Part shown: one piece after another, positions 53,296-62,470 of the stretch
How the letters are laid out: every line of letters begins with the position of its first letter
Numbering within the stretch: position 1 is the stretch's first letter
NCBI RefSeq assembly: GCF_043290135.1
Contig: NC_134705.1
Coordinates: 61,655,771 to 61,719,770, forward strand
Source: Rhipicephalus microplus
Lineage: Eukaryota; Arthropoda; Arachnida; Ixodida; Ixodidae
Direction: 5' to 3'
Length of the DNA: 64,000 nucleotides
Position numbers and translations under genes: made by a program
Notes under the pieces: model-generated
What the model was told of the DNA's origin: nothing
Databases searched by the model: none
Seen by the model: the letters and a program-made list of their open reading frames with translations, nothing else

Positions 53296-53875
53296 CATTA
53301 TTTTGACACTTTACAATAAACTATTGCTATATGCTAAGGAAAGGCCTTTGCTCAGCAGGAGGAAGAGTCGGGAATGATCCGAGATTCGTAAACTGTACGA
53401 ATTTGTCCGCCAAACCCACTCGAACACAGGATTCTTTTTTTATTTTGTAGATACAGTTCTAACGTTGTCGCACTAAAACGTCTACAAACCTTTTCTTTTC
53501 TTTTATTGTTTTTTGAATGGAGAGGATCGAGGACCCCGTCCCTTCTGGGCTGTTGCATGGGAGCCCTAAATCCGACATCTCAAGTTCAGCAGACATTTTT
53601 TTTTTCCTTTTTTTTCTTGGAGGGGGGGGGGGAGTGTCACTCATGGTAACAACAGCCCACAAAGAGGACTATGGCGGCGCTCCGGCAGCCTTCAGTGGAA
53701 AAGTCTATACTTCTTACGACGTTAGCTTTCGTTTGACGAAGCCGCACGCCACCTACCGGCATTGAGCATTGGACTCGGTAGTCGACCTTTTACGTACCGT
53801 ATGAAGCGTGCGGCGATGTTTCGTTTCATGATTTCATGGCAGTAACCGTCTCCTTCCAAGCTTGTGCATCGGCCT

Positions 53876-54160
53876 TAGTGGCGGATCCAGGGGAAGGGGG
53901 GGGGGGGAACAGGGGCGATCGCCTTCCTTCCCTAAATTTCTGTCAGCGCTCCTCCCCCTCAATTCAATGCTCGCAGTCCACCTCCTATCACCAATTAGGA
54001 CAAATGAGTGGAACCCCTGTGAGCACATAGTAACAGTGTTGGCACAACGAAGAGGTTTTTCTGCTAGTAAAAAGAAAAATTCATTACCACGCCCCCCCCC
54101 CCCCCTCCTGTGTTACTTAATGTGACCTCCCATCTCAAATAAGTGGCTAGATCCGCCCGT
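53876..54160. mobile_element. MITE-like element in intron 2
   Basis: GGCGGATCCAGGGG near 53880 and GGCTAGATCCGCC near 54150 form short inverted ends (GGCGGATCYAG). Inside are a poly-G run (about 53896-53908) and a poly-C run (about 54091-54105), which also face each other. It lies just right of the foldback element. The boundaries and class are uncertain. Confidence 0.45.
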
Positions 54161-54498
54161 GCTCACACGGTAACTTCCTTCGTTTACCGCGTCTTTACAT
54201 ATCATGAATTCACTTGTTATGGAAACCTCGCCCGGAAACGGTTCCATTTTTGTCCGGGTGACATTAGAGGAGGCTTCATGTCAGAACCCCCTAGCAGATT
54301 TTCACATACGCAGGATTAGATTGGTGGCATTAACGATGACCTGATATTTTTTATTCGTTGCCTCGTTAAATATTTGAGCCCTTGAAGAGCCATAAAATTA
54401 CTTCCTCTAGTTGAAGAGTTTCCGGGTTTTACAACATAATTCGAACTTCCCCATCAATTGTTAGAACTAGTTTCAATTACATATGATTTATGTTTCAG

Positions 54499-54731
54499 GT
54501 CTCCTTGGACGCTGTCAAAGACGTCTACGCAATGGATGGGAGCATCGTGACACTTCGCGTGATGCATGGCATACGGGAGGCCCACCTCAATCCGAACAAC
54601 TTTGAGAAGATGCGCGTCCCCTACGCCTACCAATTGTTCGGTCCACAAGTGACCCGTGGTCTGCGGTTCTACCAACAAGATGTCGAACCGTCGAGACGCA
54701 GCTGCATACAGGCGACTTTGCGGTTCTTTGA
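54499..54731 (+). CDS. P-like transposase exon 3 (GTP-binding insertion region)
   Basis: Acceptor TTTATGTTTCAG ends at 54498, 2193 bp after the donor. The exon encodes V648 onward (VSLDAVKDVYAMDG, LNPNNFEKMRVPYAYQLF) for 77 full codons plus two bases of codon 725 (phase 2), ending TTTGA|GTAAGT at 54731. The NFEKMRVxxAxQLF pattern is usual in P/THAP9 proteins in the insertion between the second Asp and the Glu. Confidence 0.87.
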
Positions 54732-55040
54732 GTAAGTGTGTCCGACATCCTAATTGTGTTGGTATTAACAGCAAAGCTTACGATATGTTTGAAGAGGGAA
54801 GTAGAAGGACATATATGTTTGCACAGCTGGGCACTTGAGCATGCAATATACACTAGAGCGAGTGTACCGTGCTGAGTGTGTGTATATATCAGAGTCACCT
54901 GAAACGGCAAGCCTAGGAACTGTCGTCAACGGACACCTCATTACTACGGCGTTTTGTTCTCCTTGTGATATATTGCAGGACACTTCGAACATGCTGCAAG
55001 GGAAGCCTGTGGCATGTTCCGAAACCACATAAAACGCTCT

Positions 55041-55141
55041 TATAGGTTATTCGAACATCTTACTAGAATGTTAAGCTCACAGGGATAAAACAAATTTTCT
55101 CTACGCAGATTATAACATGTGGCATTTACTGCGTTTCTTGT
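55041..55141 (+). repeat. ~100-bp repeat copy in transposase intron 3
   Basis: ATAGGTTATTCGAACATCTT to TTTACTGCGTTTCTTG matches 57241-57338 over its whole length at roughly 80 percent by eye, same strand. Its flanks here show no clear duplication. Confidence 0.75.
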
Positions 55142-55430
55142 CGCCCAAACCCCCAGCGTTTCTTTCAAACTTAGTAGTAAATTTCGCAACGTTACCTGTG
55201 CTAAGTTGTACTCAGTGTACATCTGTCCGTAAACCAAACAGCATAATTATATCATACTATTAATTTGGCGACACCTTCATGCACCTGAAATAGTGAGGCA
55301 CGAATCCCCACGATGGCATGCAGTGTGATGTGCATTGCGCGGTCTTGGTAAAATTATCTTGCACACGTACAAATACATAAAACGGCGTGCAGAGAGTAAC
55401 GTTCTTCTTATTTTCTTTTATTTTATGCAG

Positions 55431-56457
55431 GATGATAAACAGCATCATCAACATCATGTCCTCTCGGTACGCGAGAGTAGCGCTGCGGTTGAACTCAAGT
55501 GCGGTCGACTGCCTCTACACCTTTCTTGCGTACTTGACTGAATGGGAGTCGCACGTAAAAGGCACGCGGGGCTTCCTTAGTCAGTCCACAGCAGCAGGGT
55601 TTCGAGTAACCATCAAAAGCACCTTGCTATTGCTGGAATACCTGACGACGGAAGTAGGCTATGCCTACCTGATGACAGCCCGGCTCAACCAAGACCCCCT
55701 GGAGAACACTTTTGGTATAGTGCGGCAGTGCAGCGGGAATAATGATCATCCTACGCCGCAGCAGTTCCTCGACACAATGGCATGCATCAGCTTTTGCAAC
55801 CTTGTGCGCTCGCCGGACAAGGGCAATGTGACTCCTGGCACACTTGACTCTCTTTTGTCCCCTATACTGTGCTCGCCTCCGTCACCGCCACCGCAGACCT
55901 CCGGCTTCACTCATGCACTAGATGAAATTCACTTTGAAAGCAATGAAAACGACATGTTGGATGATGTGGTGACACATGAGAGTGACCATGAGGCATACGT
56001 GTCTGTCAGAAGTGACCGCAGACTGGTCCACTACATAAGCGGGTATGTTGCAAGGAAATGCATCGTGCCGTTGCACTGTTCTGCTTGCGAAAACGACTTG
56101 TTGACTTCACGAGAATCTGAAAGTGCTATCGCACAGTTCACACAACAGTGTGATTACGGGGGCCTTTTGTACCCATCTTCGACCTTGTCCAACTTTATTG
56201 GTTTTCTCGAAGACACTTTCACTGAATGTTTTAGCACTCGCCGCGTGCACCATGACAGCATCATGGATGTGATAGAGCTTCTGAAGGTGAAAAAAGCAAA
56301 ACTAATTGGATGCGAGGAGCACCGTGAACATGTCACGGCACGAGTGGTAGGTTTTTATGTGCTGACAAGACTGAGATTCTTTGTCAAAGCCTTGAATCGT
56401 GCACAGCCATCTAGGCGGAAGTCTGCACAACAAAGAAAACAGAGCAGGTGCTCGTAA
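55431..56457 (+). CDS. P-like transposase exon 4 (catalytic Glu, C-terminus)
   Basis: Acceptor TTTTATTTTATGCAG ends at 55430; its first base completes Glu725 and the frame goes on with MINSIINIMSSR. LNQDPLENTFGIVR supplies Glu816, the likely third catalytic residue; this motif is diagnostic of P/THAP9 transposases. After an acidic linker (DEIHFESNENDMLDD) comes a C-terminal zinc-type region: YISGYVARKC, LHCSACENDL. A basic tail (RRKSAQQRKQSR) precedes the stop at 56455-56457, residue 1066 being the last. No stop or frameshift is seen in any exon. Confidence 0.9.
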
Positions 56458-56879
56458 GGAGCCAGGGTTGTTTATAAATGAAGAAGTGGCCATCAAAACA
56501 AATTCATTGAAAGTTCGGTTTCGATGTGCATTGGGAGTACTCGTGCAGTGCTACGTAGCTGACATATCAGCGATCAGAAGATGACAACGAAAGAATGGAC
56601 TGACTTGCCCGCCGTGCTTGCTGTGCTCTGTGTGGTTCGGTGTTATTACACTCGCGAATAGTCATTTTACGTGACATATTTGTGGTGGAGCTGCTGGCTC
56701 TTCCCTGTACCCATCACGAAGCTCCACTTCGGACGTATCATCACGGGTCCAACCATGTCACAGGTTCAAGGAACATCGTCTTCACCACCCGCCTCTTCTG
56801 TGACTCCTACCTACGTTGTCGTATACCTCCTGCTCGTGATCCTGGCATATTTCCAGGATATATAGATCGCTTTGACGTT

Positions 56880-57118
56880 AGATATATATGGGGGGTTTAA
56901 CGTCCCAAAACCACGATATGATTATGAGAGACGCCGTAGTGGAGGGCTCCGGAAATTTCGACCACCTGGGGTCCTTTAACGTGCACCCAAATCTTAGCAC
57001 ACGGGCCTACATCATTTCAGACCGCATGGGAAATGCAGCCGCAGCAGCCGGGATTCGATCTCGCGACCTGTGGGTCAGCAGCCGAGTACTTTAGCTACTG
57101 GACCACCATGGCGGGGCA
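56880..57118 (-). mobile_element. Ruka SINE inside Gypsy gag, 12-bp TSD
   Basis: A full reverse-oriented copy (GGGGTTTAACGTCCCAAAACC to CCATGGCGGGG). CGCTTTGACGTT at 56868-56879 and 57119-57130 is an exact duplication. gag sense (YIDRFDV) continues across it. Confidence 0.9.
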
Positions 57119-57240
57119 CGCTTTGACGTTGACAAGTGCCTTAACGTGTACGAACAGATCAGCGCCGGCTATAGGTGGGCCCGACACTCATGCTCGCCAA
57201 CGTGTTTCTTTACCTTGATGGCCCACTGCAGATGTGGTTC

Positions 57241-57338
57241 CTGTAGGTTATTCGAACACGTTACTGAAATGTCAAGCTCACAAGGCTAAACCAAATTTCC
57301 TCTACGTAGAATATATAGTGTGACATTTACTGCGTTTG
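57241..57338 (+). mobile_element. 98-bp insertion with 8-bp TSD in Gypsy gag
   Basis: TGTGGTTC at 57233-57240 is repeated at 57339-57346, and gag sense runs through the repeat (…WF then WFETHE). The insert therefore moved as a unit. It has no evident inverted ends. A related copy lies in intron 3 of the transposase gene. Confidence 0.75.
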
Positions 57339-58929
57339 TTGTGGTTCGAGACGCACGAAGTCGACATTGCCAGCTGGGACACTTTCAAGGAGACGATCCG
57401 TGACCTTTTCGGCGACACTGCTGCACGGCAGACGACTGCACTAAATCAGTCGGCTACTCGGGTATAGGCGTCTACCGAATCGGTAGACGTCTCACGGTTA
57501 CCCAGTTCTGACGAAGCCATTTTCGAAGTATGATTGGATCAGACCTTTCGCCTGATCAGGCCGATGCTCTCTGTCAGGTTTCGGACTCGATCACGGTGAC
57601 ATTTTTGGTATCCGTGGTCATCCCTTGGGCCAGACTAATATTGTCAAGCACCTAATTAACAATGGTGACTCTGCGCTTATCCACTGTCGGCCTTGCCGCG
57701 TGTCCGCATCAGAACGAGCAGTGATTCAAAAGGAAGTGGCCAAAATGCCAACGAAAGACACCATCGAGCCATCGTCGAGCCCTTGGGCCTTCCCAGTGGT
57801 CTTGGTAAAGAAGAAAAGCGGCTCCTGGCGTTTCTGCGCTAGTTATCGGCACCTCAAAAAAATTACGAAAAAAAAAACGTGTACCCTCTTCTCCGTATTG
57901 ACGACGCACTTGACTGTCTGCATGGCGCCACCTTCTTTTCATCTCCCGACCTCCGATCTGGCTACTGGCAAATTGCTGTAGACGAAATGGATCGTGAGAC
58001 AACTGCATTCGTTACCCCCTGACGGCATTTACCAATTCAAGGTCATGCCGTTTGGCCTCTGCAATGCCCCGGCAACCTTCGAGAGAATGACAGATACGCT
58101 ACTTCAAGGATTTAAATGGGCGACGTGCTTGTGCTACTTGGATGACGTGATAACTTCTCACCCACCTTCGCCACACACCTTGAACGCCTTTCTACCATTC
58201 TATAATATTCCGCTCTGTCCATGATGTTCTCAGTTTCGTGGGCCTCTGCTCCTACTTTCGGCGGTTCGTGAAAACTTTGCGGCACTCGCACGGCCACTTA
58301 CCGACCTTCTCAAACAAGATGCCCCATTTCATTGGGGCCCTCTTCAAACTGACGCCTTCTCTCAACTAATTACCACTCTCACGACAACCCTATTCTTGCG
58401 CATTTCGACCCCGATGCTCCTACAGAAGCGCGCACAGACACGTGTAGTCACGGCATTGGTGCAGTTTTGGCGCAAACTCAGCGGGGCAACGACCGTGCAA
58501 TTGCGTATGCAAGTCGTCTCCTTTCGAAATCTCAACGCAAATACAGAGAAATTTCATTCATTGTTTGCTGTACACCTATGACTTCTTCGCCAGTTGAACA
58601 CAACTTATGCGGATACGCGTTCAACGAATGATTTTGTACTATGTGCTAGCGTGTTTTTTATGTACGTCACTAACAAGACAAAACAAACCACGACCACTTG
58701 CTTGCCTTCGGCATAGCACGCTATACTTAGGATTAGGAGACCTCACATTTAAGCCTGACTGCGAAAACTCCCGTAGCTACCATGCAACCGCGGATCATTT
58801 CATGTCTACATTTTTGGCATCACGTCTGAATAGAACCAACGCACTTTCAACAAAACAAAACAACAACGACGACGACGACAATGGTTTTGCGTGATAAAAC
58901 TATATACCGCGTGAGGCTCGCCGTATTCA

Positions 58930-59095
58930 GTGTAGCACTCTCCCAATTACGACCACCTGTGGTTCTTAGCGCCTACATCTAAGAACGCAGGCCTCTATCA
59001 TTTCCACGCCATCGAAATGCAACTGTCGAGATCGGGATGCGATCCTTATCTGCGGGTCAGCAGCCTCGTGCACATCAATCACCACTGTGCCATTG
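58930..59095 (-). mobile_element. Degenerate Ruka-type SINE
   Basis: Reverse orientation: ACGACCACCTGTGGTTC, ATTTCCACGCCATCGAAATGCA, GATCGGGATGCGATCC and CTGCGGGTCAGCAGCC keep the SINE order, with many changes. Target duplication not visible. Confidence 0.65.
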
Positions 59096-59600
59096 ACATC
59101 AAAACCGATTCCTTTACAACTGTAATGGGCAGGCCTGGTTGGTACACTACTGGAATGGTCATGACGTATCTGTCATTCTTACCTTGTGTCACGCGTCTTA
59201 AGCACTGTTCCGTGCCACCCCATCCCTACAATAAACGCTAGTGACCATCGGCCGTATGCACAAAGTGTGCACCACTAAATATGCTTTCAAAAGACAAAAT
59301 GTATACGTTGACAAAAAATAGTTGTACAAGAAAAGTACATTTGTATTTCAATACTACTTCATCAAAAGCACAGGCAACCGGCGCGCTTTAGTTTTGCCGT
59401 TTAGCTGCCGCTGAGAGAGTTGAAAACGATGCAGGCGCCAATGACGCAAAAGCTAAATACAACAAAAAGCGCGCCGATCACATATAGATGCGCCCGCAAA
59501 ACACAAGCATTGGTTTGCATCATTTATTTTCGCTGAGGGCGGCCATAATTATAAGATATATGTTCGCAATATCAGTTGTACAGGAATACTACATATGTAT

Positions 59601-60220
59601 CCAAAATATCAACACGTTCACCTCTTTCCGCACACCTCGTGATCGCTTTACTCGAGCAGACAGAACATCGCTGCTTTACCAGTATTCAAACCTTCGCGAC
59701 TTCCCGCCGACTGAAAATCGTTTACTTTCAGTTTTTCTTTTTCTTTTTTTAAGCGAGCCAGTGGGCGGCGACCGCAGGCGAGTGAAAGCACACCGTCTCT
59801 CTTTTATTCGCTAAAATCTCGCAAGCTATGCTTTTAAGTTTTCGTTGAATCCCGTGCGGTGGCGCTGCAAATAAATGCGCTTGCTGTCAAGTTTTTTTCT
59901 CCTTTACTTCATATCTCGCGTAATGTTTTGTAGCAATATGTAGAAACTGAAGGCATATTTAAAAAAAAAGCCAAACAATACAGTTGTACACGTGAAATTA
60001 AAAAAAAAATCTATGGTCACAGCGGTGATTCGAACCTGGGTCTTTTTAGTGGGATGCGAGCATTCTACCCCTCGACCACTTCGGCGGAGCTGCGCACGGC
60101 TCTTAAAACGACGACAGGTCACAGACTACCGATCGCAGCGCCACTAGCGGATTTGACCCCGTTTGGGCCTCACTTTTTGGATCTCGGTCCGGGCACTCCC
60201 CTTGTTCTAGTACACTCTAG
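59601..60220 (-). repeat. Right terminal inverted repeat of P-like element
   Basis: Complement of the left repeat. The 72-residue dummy frames at 49146-49364 and 59904-60122 translate identically, so at least 219 bp have no amino-acid-changing difference. It ends GTACACTCTAG at 60220. Confidence 0.9.
60015..60087 (-). pseudogene. tRNA-like sequence in right TIR
   Basis: Inverted counterpart of the left tRNA-like stretch, with the same A box, B box and CCC triplet. Both arms therefore carry outward-to-inward oriented pol III-like boxes. Confidence 0.7.
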
Positions 60221-60226
60221 TTGTAG

Positions 60227-60916
60227 CGAATGAGGAGAATCTTGTCACACGTCATTTTTTATTTCCGAAGGGAACGCCCTCAGGTTTACTAGCTCAGATA
60301 AATATTGGTGTAGTTTGTGGAACAGACTCTTCCAAATTTTTCTTTCTTTTTTGCACGATCCAAGTAGGCAGCTTGTCAAGCTGCAGCCGATATGTTAATG
60401 CATTTTGCATTTCATGCGGAAAAGATGGAACATAAAAAAACATGCACCAGTGGTGTTACCTTAACGAGAAAGTCGCTAAATTTAGCATCTTTTCAGTCTT
60501 GCTAGCGACAATTTCATCTCTGTGGAATCTTGGCGACTTTTGTAGAGGGGGGGGGGGAATAATTCGAGGTGGGGTGTTCTAAAACAGACGTTGAAGATTA
60601 GAAAACTGTTAGAACAGTGGAATTCTCGGAACGAGCACCAATTAATGGGGCCAAAGCATACGCGATCAAGCTGCTTGTGGCACCCACGGGTTCATAGTGG
60701 CGTAGAGAAGAGGTAGCAGCACACTCCAACTTCATTCGCCCCAACGGAAATTTGTTGGGGGGAGAATGAATGAAATCAATATACTTACAGAGTATACATA
60801 GTGTTCATGTGATGTCACTTTCACCGTTGTCGCCCTCTCTAGCCATGCCCGGGTACCACCCTTGGTACTTACAGCAAATCGCGTGCTGCAGCGCGGTTTG
60901 TTGGGGACTCGTCATC
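60227..60916. other. No gene recognised
   Basis: Flank of the P-like element; a poly-G run near 60548-60559, no domain. Confidence 0.45.
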
Positions 60917-61090
60917 TGTTGCTGTGTACGATGTTGAAAGGGAAGCATTGTGGTTTTTTGTTGTCGTACTTTAACGAGCTCATCGGATTAGGAAGGCCTC
61001 GTTTGTTGCTGTGTACGATGTTGAAAGGGAAGCATTGTGGTTTTTTGTTGTCGTACTTTAACGAGCTCATCGGATTAGGAAGGCCTCGTT
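60917..61090. repeat. 87-bp tandem duplication
   Basis: TGTTGCTGTGTACGATGTTG begins a unit at 60917 and again at 61004; the two are identical as far as I can read. A few bases of a third unit follow. Confidence 0.95.
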
Positions 61091-62470
61091 TGTTCACTTG
61101 ATACAAGACCAAGAAATCAAGTTGTGTGATACAAATACCAGCCACCGCGTACTGGACCAAGGTCCAGTATCCCGCTTTCACTACAAATTGCATGGCGCGA
61201 GAACAAGTGAAAGCCCAAACTCTCTCGAGCCGCATTTTTAAGAGTGGATGAGCGAAGCGCAGCAGCTCCCATCGAAAACGAGTCGTGCTGAGCTAGGCAA
61301 GTGTACAAGAGATATAATAACATATTGCTGTGGCCCACGCCACTTAAGTAGCAGCGCCCCCCCTCCAATTATTTTAAGCAGTGCTGATGTTGAGCCCCTT
61401 TGATCGAAATTTGTGAAAACAGCCGAGAAAAAAATTATTGGGTATTTCATTATAAAATTCATGTTTTTTTCTCTGTAACCTGCTCCAAGTTTGGAATTGA
61501 GTGCTGCGAAAGTAACATTTTGCTGCTTCGAAAGTTCCTCGAAATTGCCGTTGCAACCCGGTGTTCTTCACCATCCCACAGCTTCCTATGCGTCTGTGAA
61601 AAAAATGTAAATCAAGGGTAACATTGTCAAGTCATCCCAAATGGGTGACTGTCGGTATCTATACCTGCCATGACTTTTGTGGTCCTGTCAAAGCAGCCTT
61701 GCCTTCTTTTTCTAGTGTGGTGGAAGGTGGCACGCTGCTTGTATTGTTTCACTTTGTAGATATACCAACTGTTGCAAGCCCTTTTGGGCAGTTACACTTT
61801 TTTGCTTGGCCGCTCGTGGTGGAACATTCTTAGGTGCTCTTATTATCAGTAACATTGCCTTCTCTCTCAACATAATCAGAACTGGTTCTTGGACTGTAAA
61901 AGTCATCACTGGGCTTGCTTTGGTACTCTGTTGCCTGAAATTAGCGCTTCAAGGGAAGGTAGAAGGAGGGAAAGATTGAAGCTTGCCGTGAAACATGCAT
62001 CTACTAAGGGTGTGTTGGCTCTAGCACACCACCTATTTACAAATTCATTCAAATGAATGTTCAGTGTCGCTTATGTGCACACCTGCACTTTTTATTTGCA
62101 GGAGGAATTCAAGCGAGTGACCATTTGTGACAGGTCAATGTGCTGCATGATGTCGTTCAGTGTGAGTTGTGCCGGGTCACCTTACATAATCCATCCCTTG
62201 CTCATTTCCCTGAGGAAGCAACATCAAGATTGCTTTCCCCTTACAACTTGCCTGTTTCTGCTTTTCCTCCATTTTTCCAGCATTGAAATATGCGTTCAAG
62301 CCCTCCTGGTCCCTGATTGTGCTCCTGTAGTTCTTTGATGTCGGGAGAGCCACATTTCTGACCTTTTGGTGAGTGCATAGAATCTTCTCTCTCAATTTTG
62401 TGACTGTGGACGTGCACTGCTTTAACATACCGGTAAGTGTTCCCAGCATAAGTACCATCTACGTACGCTT
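61091..62470. other. No gene recognised
   Basis: Several frames of 60-110 codons on both strands, none with a domain that I know. The minus-strand stretch before the LINE (62177-62474) is open in two frames but looks unrelated to LINE proteins. It may be another decayed transposon. Confidence 0.4.

Larger units (their letters stand above)
52522..53693. mobile_element. Foldback element nested in transposase intron 2
   Basis: The ~300-bp left arm (52522-52825) is the reverse complement of 53388-53693, differing mainly in poly-A/poly-C lengths. The ends are GAAGGCTGCCGGAGCGCCG and its complement. The loop (52826-53387) holds CA/TA microsatellites, a 30-bp palindrome and about 220 bp of unassigned sequence. 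No transposase, so it is non-autonomous. No clear target duplication was found. It sits between splice sites and need not harm splicing. Confidence 0.85.
56590..58620 (+). pseudogene. Decayed Gypsy (Ty3-type) retrotransposon
   Basis: An LTR-end-like stretch to about 56680 is followed by TTGTGGTGGAGCTGCTGG, a usual leader after Gypsy LTRs. gag is in pieces: MSQVQGTSSSPP (56755), then after a SINE FDVDKCLNVYEQISAGYRW (57121-57180) and WFETHEVDIASWDTFKETIRDLFGDT (57342-57425). Most of gag, protease and early pol are deleted. RT follows: SPWAFPVVLVKKKSGSWRFC (57781), PPDGIYQFKVMPFGLCNAPATF (58018 on) and the active box YLDD (58137-58148). A broken RNase H-like tail runs to about 58620. Frameshifts throughout; it is dead and lies inside the P-like element. 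Confidence 0.85.
49036..60220 (+). mobile_element. P-superfamily DNA transposon, 11.2 kb, apparently intact
   Basis: Long inverted repeats (49036-49725 and 59601-60220) bound a four-exon transposase gene. AGTTGTAG at 49028-49035 and 60219-60226 is an 8-bp target duplication, the size known for P elements; read with the symmetric ends CTAGAGTGTAC it overlaps the right terminus by two bases. Exons: 49889-50810, 51287-52305, 54499-54731, 55431-56457. All donors and acceptors are GT/AG, three of the four-exon junction phases (1, 0, 2) match on both sides, and the joined frame has 1066 codons without a stop. Introns and the 3' part (56458-59600) carry later insertions. With ends, duplication and transposase all present, it is a candidate autonomous element. 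Confidence 0.92.
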
